A DNA stretch of 64,000 bases from Chrysoperla carnea (lineage: Eukaryota > Arthropoda > Insecta > Neuroptera > Chrysopidae), in NCBI RefSeq assembly GCF_905475395.1, contig NC_058342.1, positions 18,448,640-18,512,639 on the forward strand, written 5' to 3'. The notes under the pieces were generated by a model. It was not told the DNA's origin, made no database searches, and saw only the letters and a list, made by a program, of their open reading frames with translations. How positions within the stretch are numbered: the first letter of the stretch is position 1; every line of letters begins with the position of its first letter. The position numbers and the translations under genes are program-made. Below, one piece after another: positions 38,901 through 49,800 of this stretch.

Positions 38901-41408
38901 TTTATTACAGGACACTGGTTAGGCGGCAGACACGCTGAACGCTTGGATTTGACAATGTATCACTACTATTGCAGGAGCTGTCACAGTGGAGAGGAAGAAG
39001 AAACGATGTTTCATCTGTCAGCACTATTCAGTTTTTGATATGAGAGTGACATGTAGATGGAGTCACTTGAGAGAGTCTTTCTTTGAAGACCTCTCCAACC
39101 TTAAGTCCATCGACGTCAACGCACTCCTGCTGTTCCTAAACAGTTCCAAATGGTTCATGGAGTAGCGGCCCTTTGTCTAAGTGTGTCCCACCCACCCCAG
39201 GACAGCCACTCTAACCTAACGCATGAACCTATAAGTTTTTTGATATTTTTAAAGGGTAATTTCGCTTAATTTAAGCAGATCGTAGGTCTTGTCGCCCAAG
39301 GACTAACAATTAATTTTATTTATTAATTGTTTATAAAAACTATGATTATACCTGTAGCTTTACCATGGGCTTTATAAATTTTAATTAACTCATCTCTCAA
39401 AATTTCCCATTTTTCCAAAACATAATTCGCTTCGCTTAAATCATTCTTAAAAGCGTTTTTATTTCTTTGATATTCTGGAGTTTTTAACACTATATTCATT
39501 AATGACATATACCGATAAAAATGTGAATACGCATCCTCTTTTGAATCACTTAACAAGTGTTTCTTTCCAATTTGTGATAAACTTTGCATAGCTTTTACAA
39601 TCCTACAAAAGAAAAAATCAAAATTGTTGAATATAAGTGTTTTATTTTTTATAAATTAGATAAATATTTAAAACAAAAAACATTAGTGTAGAATAATTTT
39701 TTAAACCCGTATATATGAAATATATACCAGGGTATAACCGGCTAGTAGCCGAGCTTGTTAAGGAGGCTTAACTTGCTTTTACTACTGGCTGGGAAATTGC
39801 GGATTCGAATCCAAGCAGCGGCAGTGTGAACAAAAGTGTTAATGGGGCGGTAAATTGATCATACTGCCGTCGCTTGGATAAGAACGAAATAACCGACTCT
39901 ACTAACATCATAAAATGAATTGTATATTCGGGTGTAGTTAAAGAAATAAATAAAGATTAAATATAATGATGTGAGTGGCCTGTTATGGACGTGATCTGAG
40001 AAACGGAGGTTAAATTCCATTATTATTATTATTATTATATCAGGGTATACTAATTTTAAGGTATACATATGTGATATACGCCAAGTTTGTAACGCTTAGA
40101 AATATTGATCCGTCTGTCCGTGATCACGATCACTCAAAAATGAAAAGAGATATGAAGCTGAAATTATTATAGCATGCTCAAAGTTTTAAGTGAATTTAAT
40201 TTCGTAAATGAGCAACATAGGTCACTTGAGTCTTACCGTTAGAGATAGAACAAAAGTTTAAATGTAAAAAATGTTCCTTATAATAAAATTAACAACTTTT
40301 GTTTGAAATGTTTTTTTGTAAACAACACTATTTACCCATGAGGGCGAAAATTAGGACAAAACTTTGGTTCATTTTCTCCAAAACTATAAAAGATAGGGAG
40401 TTGAAAATTTTCAGGTAGCTTCAATTGGTCGTCTTGTAAAAGATTCTCGAAAAACAAGACAAAATTTTAGAAAATACTTTACAAAAATTTTCGAAAACCA
40501 AATAAATTGCGACCGAAAAGATTCCATATTTGTGTTTGTTACAAAACAAAAACAAAACAAACTCTTCGAAATTATTAACAATAATGCAAGCACTGGCATT
40601 AAACACTTTCTATACAAGGTATTTCAACAATTAACTTAATCAATTGTTTGTTTTCACTTGTTTTTCTTTCGAAAAACACTTTCTAGAAATTTTGTTTCGT
40701 TTTTTTTCGGAATTAAACAAAGGAATTTTTCTCTCAGAATAAGTCTCTTTCATTTTCAACAATATCTTATGTAGCACTGGAGAAAATGAAGCTGAAATTT
40801 TACGTCTTTACGGAAGAACAATAATATTTACGAAAAAATATTTCATTTAAAAGTTGTTTGTTTTTTATAAGAAACCTTTTTTGCATTTAAACCATTATTC
40901 TATATTACGATTTACAAGTTGAGTCCTTTGGACCCGTTTTCTATTTGGCCTATATTATCATCGACCTTTTACGTCCTGAATAAAATTTTCATCTCGGTAT
41001 CGGTTTTTATTTTTGAGTTATCGTGCTCACGGACGCAAATACATATATTCGAAAATGGGCACTTAGATAAATTTATAAACAACTATACAAGATATAACGC
41101 GCATAACTGAGAATCCCGTTCATGTCATTATAACCGGTTTTGTCTATCAATAAACGGCAAACTCCCGTTGGGGATAAAATTATCATAGATTCGAAATTTT
41201 AAGGAACAAAATTAGCTTACAGGACTTTTAAAATGTTTCGACCATGAGTTAAACAAGGAGTGATTCGAAATCAAAGATTCATTCACAGTCTCCGAATTTG
41301 TTTTTGATTAAAAAAATTTTCCACTTACATTTTCGCCTTGTATTTACTCAAATCTTCAATCTGTATAGATTTTTCCAACTCTTCAATATTTTTATATTTT
41401 AATATCAT
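29942..41408 (-). CDS. Usp8: Usp8-type ubiquitin-specific protease, 13 coding exons
   Basis: Cysteine protease that removes ubiquitin; in animals USP8 acts on endosomal cargo and ESCRT-0. Coding exons in gene order: 41329-41408, 39352-39602, 37779-37883, 37138-37303, 35898-36054, 35692-35833, 35475-35608, 34398-34457, 34133-34171, 33816-33848, 32627-32881, 31962-32192, 29942-30691. All use GT-AG and all phases agree, giving 800 residues (human USP8 has about 1118). Residues 1-110 form the USP8 dimerisation domain; about 145-300 a rhodanese-like domain with no active Cys; 338-346 and 441-449 STAM-type SH3-binding motifs; about 478-800 the USP domain with Cys488, zinc Cys pairs RCHAC and RCENC, GHY His near 750, and FDDS near 767. 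The Cys box reads NNSNYCYINS instead of the usual NLGNTCYMNS. The start ATG lies 12 nt inside its exon, after an acceptor at 41421-41422, so a non-coding 5' exon is likely. No 14-3-3 RSYSSP motif was seen. Confidence 0.92.
31101..31480 (+). repeat. INE-1/Helentron-like copy (long variant, deleted) in the last Usp8 intron
   Basis: It starts ACAAGTGAAAATAAACAAT and contains the ACTGCCTATCTTTTATAG block and GTTTCAAACAAAAG, then jumps to GAACAACTATACC. Confidence 0.7.
33060..33745 (-). repeat. Repeat C, long copy in a Usp8 intron
   Basis: Inverted relative to 23188-23525. It carries the core (33095-33420) and the shared flank with AACGTTAAATATGCCTAATT at 33590-33610, then GGTGCTCGTACATCCTTAA at 33726-33744. 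Confidence 0.55.
34655..35180 (+). pseudogene. Degenerate LINE 3' end (RNase H and zinc-knuckle) in a Usp8 intron
   Basis: In broken frames the + strand reads LYTDGSSAG (RNase H start), then LIWVSVHTGIKGMKQR, then the conserved LINE C-terminal region with arginine-rich and Cys-containing sequence. It is antisense to Usp8, between the exons at 34398-34457 and 35475-35608. It is close to the copy at 45018. Confidence 0.65.
36440..36515 (-). repeat. tRNA-like A-box fragment
   Basis: The minus strand contains AGCAGCCGAGCGGGTTAAGG, as at the start of Leu/Ser tRNA-derived SINEs. No B box follows, so it is a fragment and not a tRNA gene. Confidence 0.4.
36690..37060 (-). pseudogene. LINE 3'-end fragment, minus strand
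   Basis: Read on the minus strand, this matches the C-terminal end of the fragment at 45018-45535 (GGATCATG/Cys-knuckle region, then a cattggatc-like 3' part). It lies in the Usp8 intron between 36054 and 37138, in the sense orientation of the host gene. Frames are broken. Confidence 0.55.
38560..39190 (+). pseudogene. Second LINE lineage, RNase H to zinc-knuckle fragment
   Basis: Broken frames include SLGMDTGPQGQ-like RNase H residues, then GHWLGGRHAERL and CRSCHSGEEEETMFHL, the Cys-Cys-His knuckle that ends many R1/Loa/I-clade ORF2 proteins. It is different in sequence from the 34.6, 36.7, 45.0 and 54.3 kb copies, so two LINE lineages are present. It lies in Usp8 intron 2. Confidence 0.6.
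39703..40660 (-). repeat. INE-1/Helentron-like copy (long variant) in Usp8 intron 1, split by a SINE
   Basis: The minus copy runs from TATATGAAATATATACC to TTTTCACTTG at 40660; the SINE at 39732-40038 interrupts its left end. It includes the ATAAAAGATAGGGAGTTGAA block of the long variant. Confidence 0.7.
39732..40038 (+). mobile_element. tRNA-derived SINE of a second family, nested in an INE-1-like copy
   Basis: The head has TAGCCGAGCTTGTTAAGG (A-box type, Leu/Ser tRNA-like) and B box GGATTCGAATCC; the tail is (ATT)n. It is flanked by near-identical TATA(C/T)CAGGGTATA sequences of about 14 bp, a LINE-type target duplication. It splits an INE-1-like copy in Usp8 intron 1, so it is younger than that copy. 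Confidence 0.75.
40815..41095 (+). repeat. Old, diverged INE-1/Helentron-like copy
   Basis: It keeps ACGAAAAAATATTTCA, TTTACAAGTTGAGTCCTTTG, TTTTACGTCCTGA and TTTGAGTTATCGTG in the right order, but is clearly more diverged than the other copies. Confidence 0.55.
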
Positions 41409-41419
41409 TTTTGCGGCGA

Positions 41420-43844
41420 TCTGTAATGAAGTATCGTACTTAACAACACTGGTTTTTTTAAATTAATTTATGTAAAAAATGTTAGATAATTTGATTATGT
41501 TTGCAAAATAAATATTTTTGTTTAAATTCTCCTTTTTTTTTTTTTTTAATATAAATATAAATGAATTCTTGGTATAAATTTTTTTATTTGATATTTATTT
41601 CATGTGTATACTTGTATAGTACATAACTAGATCTGACATTTTGACAGAAATTAATTCTTCAACCTTTTGGTTTTAAATCCCACAATATATACAATTATAA
41701 TAGTATTTGTACTAGAGTGCTCAATTCTAGAATATGGTGATATGTTTATGCATGCATTGGCGTAGCTAGAGATTTTTTTTAGAGTAGTCATTAAGGCTGT
41801 CCACTAAAAAAATCTTTTTCTTTCGTGATCTTTTTATTCAAAGATTTCGTGGTCTTTTTATTCACCAAGACCAAAACAAATCAGAGAGAAACAGACTCTG
41901 TTTCTCTCGCGGAGTGCTGCCAATATCAATTTCTAGATTCCAATGAAAAAAAAGGGTTTACTTTGTTACCATTGATTCGATGTTTTATGAAAAACATCGA
42001 TAGTATTCTTAGTGCCTATGGAAAAATAATCTTTTTTGGGATACAAAACTCCTGACCTATAATATACTTGATATTTTGAAATTAAAATAAATTTCTTAAC
42101 ATTAAAGCAACTCTTTACTCTTAACGGTCTATGAAAAAAAATCAAGAACGGTGTTAACTAAACGAATTTCCTTTTCAAAAAATTGATTCATTAGCAAATC
42201 AATAAAAGTACAAACATATGAGAATCTTAAAAATGTTTGAACCATTGTGTTTACTTACGTACGTACATACTTCATGCTTATGTAAGTAGTTACGTACTCC
42301 GGACTCATTTCCCTGGGGTTACATTGTTTTTCAAATATTAAAATGCTTAACACTTGCTATCCACTTGACCAAAATTTTAGGATGTTCTATTACTAGAATT
42401 TTCTGAACTAGCACTCTATGATTTAATGACGTCTTAGATCTTACACATATGAATATGACAAATAAAAATACACAAATGCCCACCTGATTCTATAAACAAA
42501 AAAAATAATCTTTCCAAAATTAAATACATAATAAATAAATCTTCGAATATTTTACATAATTCATAAATTCGAGTATCTGTTATAAAATACGAAAAAAAAA
42601 ATGATATACTAAATTTAAAAAAAATTTAATTTACCTAATCTTATAAGAACTATAAAAATTATACTTCAAGTAATAATAAAATTTTTTCTAATAACATAAA
42701 TTAAATAATTTTCTCAAAAAGAAAATCCCGCTTGTTTGTTACATATATATATTAATGAAAATTATATTAATTTTAAACATTTTGAACATAAGAAATATCA
42801 TTTTCGTATTTAATGCAAATCGGTGTAGTTATATTTTTTTTATGTGTGTATAGCAACTACAGACCCAAGAGTATAAAAATAGACTATGTTATTGTTATAA
42901 AAAGGAGTTGCATTATCAAAGAAATTGAACAAAATTCCTTATTCAATTTATTTTTAGAACTTGGATAGCTTCAGATTCGGTAGTATATTCCATGTTTAAC
43001 AATTTAAATAAATATAAGTAGTATTTTTTATTATTTTATTTAAAGTTATTAATTATACTTTAAACATGTGTACAATGATATCGACTTTTCTTTTTATAAG
43101 GTTTTGCAATTATTTTTTACCTAATAAAAATGTATTGAACTGCTGTGAATTAGCAGCTAGTATGATTTTAGCCAAATATGTATATATTAGAATCGGATGT
43201 ATACACTTTCAAAGTTTGGTAGCATCAAAGAACTTTGCAAATGCCATTGTTAGAGTGAATAGCCTTAACAAAATGTCTCCACTCCACCATATGAATAATC
43301 ATAATGGTGACCCTTGTTACTACTTCATTAAGGGATATTTATATTATCGAAAAAATTTAAAAAAGTGCTTCGAGCTGTGTAGATATCTAGCTAGGTACTG
43401 CTCTACATCTCCATCAGAGTACTTTTGCTCTAACTGAATCTCTTGACAGTTCAAGCTAGGGCAAATTTAGCTTTTAAAGAAGAACAATGTTACGATGTAT
43501 GAAAATAGAAGACAAATGTTACGATGTATGAAAAATATTACGCAGTATCTTTGTCGAATTGGTGCCAAAGACTAGAGATATGAAGATCTATCGATCTGTA
43601 TTACAATAGCGGTCTATTAATTTTTCTGAAGTCTGTGATATATAGCACAACAAAAGTACAAAAAAAAAAAAAAAAGATTTTACTAGTGATCTCTGTTAGT
43701 GAAATGAATAATTGAACTTGTGTCAACTTTTTAATCTGACAATTACCCACAGATTATGACAAATAAATTGATACATATTTTAATAAAATTCATGTGAAAA
43801 TTATGTATATTTAATGTATTTATGTTAAAAAGTGTACCACAAAC
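41420..43844. promoter_or_regulatory. Divergent intergenic region between Usp8 and Otud5
   Basis: The two deubiquitinase genes point away from each other and their first coding exons are 2.4 kb apart. The promoters and 5' exons of both must lie here, but no TATA box or initiator can be assigned with confidence. The region holds a perfect hairpin at about 41882-41908 (GAGAGAAAC, complement GTTTCTCTC), a fragment resembling an hAT end near 41758, and an unassigned 123-codon frame at 43066-43437 that I could not link to any family. Confidence 0.4.
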
Positions 43845-46800
43845 ATGACAATACTTCCAAATAATAAACGTAATAACAATTCAAATGGTAAAGAGAATGA
43901 AAAAAATGAGACGAATAATACCCAACAAATAAATCATAATACCCAACAACGATTAAATCGTGGCCTATTGTCCTCATCACAACTTTTGATACAGGTATGT
44001 TCCAAAGTTTTACTTTATTTTATTGGAAGCGTTTTATGATTATTTATAATTGTAATGTGTGATCCAAATAGGACACAGCACCCGTTGGTAGTCCTCTACA
44101 AAATCATACATCGTATTCGGAAGATATATCCAAGTTTCGCCCGTCTCATGTAGGACATTTATTAGGGAATACGTTTAAGGAAGAACAAGGACCAGCTTCA
44201 CCAGGTAAGATTTTTCTTTTTATTTTTATTCGTGGAAATACTAGCATTTTGATCCAAATTGTGGAAATTTTTTTTCATTATCGTGTTTTTTTCCTGATAG
44301 AAGCATACGTATTTTTAATAAACTAAACTCTGATTATTTTCTCTAAAGTGTAATTTTTAAGTAAATCCAATCATTCACCATCGTAGTTAATTGTTTAAAT
44401 ATCCAGTATATATATTGAAACATAAGTGCTTTATGCTACTGCGTACTATGTTTTTAAGCTTATAGGAGCACTTTTCTTATAAGATTAAAACTTATTAAAC
44501 ATTATTTTGTTGTAATTTAATGTAGTTCTAATTAATTGGCCACGATTTGACGATGGAATATTGTTAAATATAGTATCGAAGCCTAAAGTGAAATTTGAAA
44601 TAATATATTACGAGCAGTGTCGGATTTACCATATAGGCAGACTAGGCGGCGACTATAAGGCCCCAGAAAATGAAAAAATTTGAAAAAAAATTTTAAAAAT
44701 TCCTCATTTTTTCATGCAAATTTTTATATTTAAATCAATTAAATTTTGTTTTTTTTAGGCAGATTTAAAAAAAAATATGATATATAGTATCTTGTGATAA
44801 TAAAAGCTTTTATTATTTGGTTAAAAAATTATCCAATTTTCACTTGTTCAATGAGAAAATCAGGCAAAACAAATGAAAATTTTCTTAATTTCCGCTTCAT
44901 TATACAATATTTAATAATTCCATCGTCAATAAAAATTTCATTTTCATTTTTTACCACACTTTAAACATTTGATTTTGAATGCCGAATTACACTAATTACA
45001 TTAATTATACTAATTTCATTAAATAAGATAGTCTATGAATGCTTCGAGGAGCTGAATCATCTGGCACTGAACAACACAGTCAGGCTGATCTGGGTACCGG
45101 GTACTCTGGAGTTAAAGGGAATGAAGCAACACCTTTCATTTCAGCCTGCTATTCCCATAGCAAGATGCTGCCGTAATTTATCGAACCAAAGAATGGCTAC
45201 GACAAGCCCATTTAGACTACTGGGACTTTGCGCAGGGCATGCGACAGCATGTGCTCGTTTGAAACTTACTAGAGCACAGTTGAGAAGGGTGGTAGGACTC
45301 TTGACAAGACTCTGTCGATTAAACTATCACCTTCATAACATGGGGATATCTAATGATCCCACTTGTAGAGCCTGTATGGAGAATGGCGAAACCTCCATAC
45401 ATGTTATTTGCGCCTGCAGAAATCTGCAGTGCGTCGGACGTAGAATGTTCGAACCCGAAACCTTGAATACATCAATCCTAGGGGAGACCCCGCGGAGAAA
45501 CTGTGGACTTTCTGTGTGGCGTATGGCCTCAACATAATTATATGGCTTCATTCGAGTTCAATAGCGCCTCTTACCCGAAGACGCCTCGCTTTTGAGTAAC
45601 AGGCCGTTTTTTTTTACAAATTATAAAAAAACTCCAAATTAAAAAAAAGTTCAAATAAATTTTTGTTTTTTCGACTTTCTAGTTTCAAAATTGATCGACA
45701 TATGCCAATTTTAAAATGTTGTATTTCTTGCTCATTCAATTAAATTAAAAAGTATCCTGTAAACCGTTAGAAATAGGACAAAACTTTAAATGTAAAATTT
45801 ATTCCTTATAAAACTTTTATTTGAAATTGAAGGGGGAAATAGAGCTTTTCAATGAATGTAACTGTTTTCATTGCGTGGAGTTCCAAGGGCGAGACGTCAA
45901 AACAACTGAAGAGCTTAGTGGATGAAGATGTTATGAGACAATTAAGTGGAATCGAGATAATCAGCTGCAAAGTTTTTAACTTGCATAACAAGTTATGCAA
46001 GATCTCGAAAAATCTCGATTTCCTCAAAAATGTCACTTAACATGTTCATCCACTAAGCTCTTCAACTATCATTCAATTTACTCCCTGGGGTCCTGGAGAG
46101 AGCCCAAAAGGAATAGTCCAAGTAAATTAGTGATTTATTATTAGTTGATTTTCATTAAATTCTGAAACAATCTGTTTCTTAACGTTAAGTTGTAGGTTTA
46201 ATTTTTAAAAATGATATTGGGGACATAAACTCTCACAGTTCCTGGCAAATCTTATACAGTCAAACCTAGTTAAGTGTGACATTGGGTCTGCAAATTTGTC
46301 TCACTTATAGAGGTATTCCACTTACCGAGTGTCTAAGATATCCAAGTATAAATAAATATCTGTCTCATTTACAGAGTTTTCCATTAATTACGTCACTTTC
46401 TCCACAAATTGCTTTGAAAACTATACCGTTTCTTTTTTTAAACCCTTCCAATCAACCATTGCTGCTACAAAAATTATGAATACCGAGCCTTCCCGCGAAA
46501 TCTTGTGCCCTTTCTTTGATCATCGGTCCACTTACCAAAGCGGTTTTGTTACGAAGTTGTTTTAGTTTCCTTCGTCCTCGGAGGTTTCGGGATTTTTCAA
46601 ATAAACATCCGTATGGTAGTAAAGCAAAACTAAAACTGAAGGTCATTGAGGCTTAAAATTAATTTAGTGCGGAATTTGTGGGTAGAATAAGAATAAATAA
46701 ACAAAACAATGTTATCTTAGTTCTCAGTTACAGAGGTTAATGCATATAAAATTCACTGGCTGTCTCAGTTATAGAGGTTTGCTTCGTCTCACTAACAGAT

Positions 46801-49800
46801 GTAATTCAGTGCCAAAGTGTTTGGACCTCAGCCAAGTTCCAGTTATGGAGGTTTCTCACTTATCCAGATCCCACTTAACCAGGTTCCACTGTATATTATT
46901 TCTCTAGCTCGTAACAACTAACAAAATCAAGAGCAAAGTTTATTAGGATAATATATTTCAAATTGAACTATTTTTCAAACATGTTCTTTTAATTGTAATT
47001 CAACCTAGGTTTTTAAGCCCCAAAAAATTTTCTTTGTATACAAAATGTATAGACCTTGTTAAGGGTTTTACTGGCATTTTGTGGTAAAAATAATAATTGA
47101 ACTACGTATTTGTATCATTTCCTTTCCATAATTTCTAGGTGCTGTGAGAGTACGGGTCCCGAAAATCCTTTTTAAAAATTAAAACCCACAACTTTACGTT
47201 AAAAAACCTCTCGTTTAAAAATTTAACGAATCAATTTTCTATTTTTCCCGGTTTATAAGTACAGTAAAGTTTGTATGCATGGAATTATTGCCTTTTTTGA
47301 TGCATTAACACATACGCAAATGAATCAAACAATTAATTCGGTTAGTTTATTTTTTTTTTGTCAAATTTCAGGTGGAGGTCGTCGAACTTATTCACGAGAA
47401 CGTGCTTCAAAACGGAAATCACGTGAGCATTTAGATCACGATGCAAAACCAAAAACAAATCAGCCACCAAGCAGTGCACAGTATCATACCCAATCGAATG
47501 AAGCGGACAGTGAACGGAATAATTCAGAGGATGAGTATGAACCTGCGAAAATATCGAATGAAGAATGGGAGGATCGCGATCGAACGTTTAATGAAACTAT
47601 GCGGAAAAAGGGATTTGTCGTTAAGAATATTGTAGAAGATGGTGCATGTTTGTTTCGGGCAATCGCTGATCAAGTTTACGGGAATGAGGATATGCATAGT
47701 ATTGTTCGCAATAATTGTATGGATTACATTGTAAGTAATTTACGTAGTGTTCTTGGGAAAAGGGAAAACGAAACTTGGCAAGTATCTATTTCATTCCTTC
47801 AATTGCATCCATCCTCTTGTCCAACGAAACAATTTCAGTCGAATCGAAGCACATAGTATTTTTTTTTAAAGCTGACCAATGGTTAAATAAAACAACTGGA
47901 AACAAACAATTGACTGAGTTTATTGTTGAAGTACCATGTATAGACAGTGTTGATTACACAATCGTTTGTTTTTTTACGTCATGTAACTAAAGAAAGACAG
48001 AAGATATATCTCAGATAGTCACACATACATACAAGTCACACACACATAACTGATATTCCCATAAAATATATATATATATATACTAGCTTGTATCCGCGGC
48101 TCTACTCGCGTTTTTGTCCGTAAATAACTGGCAGGGTCTGTAAAAAGTGAATAAAATTTTTTTTACTGCCTTAAAAGTAACATAAAAATGAAAAAGGCCA
48201 TAAATTATATCTTTCATGTTTTATGAAATGTCAAATAATTAATCAGTTTTCAATTTTTTTTAAATGTAAAAAGTATGTCTGATAAACAGATAGATAGATG
48301 TCCATAAGTTGTTTCCTTCACCCTGGTTTATAAAATTGTCAAAAAAATAAATATGAAAATTTTTTTTTTTAAATATATATTAATAAATTATAGCTCATGT
48401 GTTATTCTGATGTATGAGCTATATTATTGTACAGTTTCATTCAAATCCATTTGCTAGTTTTGGCGTGAAAGCGTAACAAAAAAACATTCTTACTTTCAAA
48501 TTTATAATATATAAGGATACTATATAATTTGCACCCTCACGGGTAAAGAGTGATATTTACGAAAAAATGTTTCAAACAAAATTTGTTATTTTTTTTATAA
48601 GGAACAATTTTTACACTTCAGCTTTTGTTCTATCTCTAACGGTTTGCAAGACCTTATTGATTTATGTTGCTCATTTACGAACTCGACCTCACTTTTTACG
48701 ACCTGAGCACGCTATAAAATTTCCACTGGATGTCTTATTTTCTTTTTTAGTTATCTTGTCCAAAGGCGGACAGACAACCGGAAATGGACTAACTAAGTGA
48801 TTTTATGAACACCTATAGCAAAATTTTGTTTATAGCATGAATATTTTTAATCTTTACAAACTTGGGACTTAACTTAGTATACCTTGATATATTTCATATA
48901 TAAGGGGTATAAAAATGAATTTACTAGAAAGGAAACTTCAGAATTCTTACGGGGAATGACAATAGACGTAAAGTTGTGTAATGAATAGTTTTTGAGATAT
49001 TTAAGGTCAAAGATTTCAATCTTTTTATGAACTAGATTCGAGTATTTTCAAGTGTAAAGATAAATAAAGCTCAGAAATGAGAAATAATTATTAGCATATG
49101 CTTTTAAACTCTTTGCTCATTTACCAACAGAGCAACACCTAATGCTCCAAAACAAAAGCTTGATGCGAACAATGATTCTGATTGTTAAATGTTGGCTTCT
49201 AGACAAATCGAAGTAAATCAGATATCGAATAAATTCGAAAATAGATTAAATTCATTGATAATATAGTTTTCAAATTCAGTTGCGATGTGGAAAAAGAAAT
49301 TTTTCGAACTTTTCTGTTAATTTGACTTTATTTCGAGCCGATTGTTGAAAATCCCATTTTTCTAGCATGTATAGAACATAAAATCGTTATTGTTAGGTGT
49401 TTTTTTCGCGCGCTTTCTTAACAATTAACAATTAAGCACTTAAAATACAACTAGACCAAAAATTTTGCGGGATGTTGTTGAGTAAGGCTTACACTACAAA
49501 TAAAAATTTTTATACATATTAAAAGTCTGATTTTTTCATAGACTTTTTGAAAGATGAAAATCGTAAAAATCGTGTTTTCAGATTTTATGAATTATTTCCT
49601 CGGAAATCGGAGGGCTTAGAGAAAAATGTCTAAGAACATTTTTTGTTAATTTTGACCCCAAGTACATGATGCAATTTTTTCCGAACCGATTCCGTCAGTA
49701 TTACTTACTTTCAAATTAGTTTAAACATAATCCTACCGGGCTACCTACCGGCAACCTGCACTTTTAGGTTCAAGAGCAGGTTTTAAACGGGATTCCAGCC

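Noticed and set aside
39738..39812. Possible Leu/Ser tRNA
   Set aside because: tRNA-like head only, followed by a SINE body and an (ATT)n tail with target duplication.
43066..43437. 123-codon frame between Usp8 and Otud5
   Set aside because: No recognisable domain, AT-driven composition and no good splice or start context. It may be chance; left as a note in the intergenic entry.
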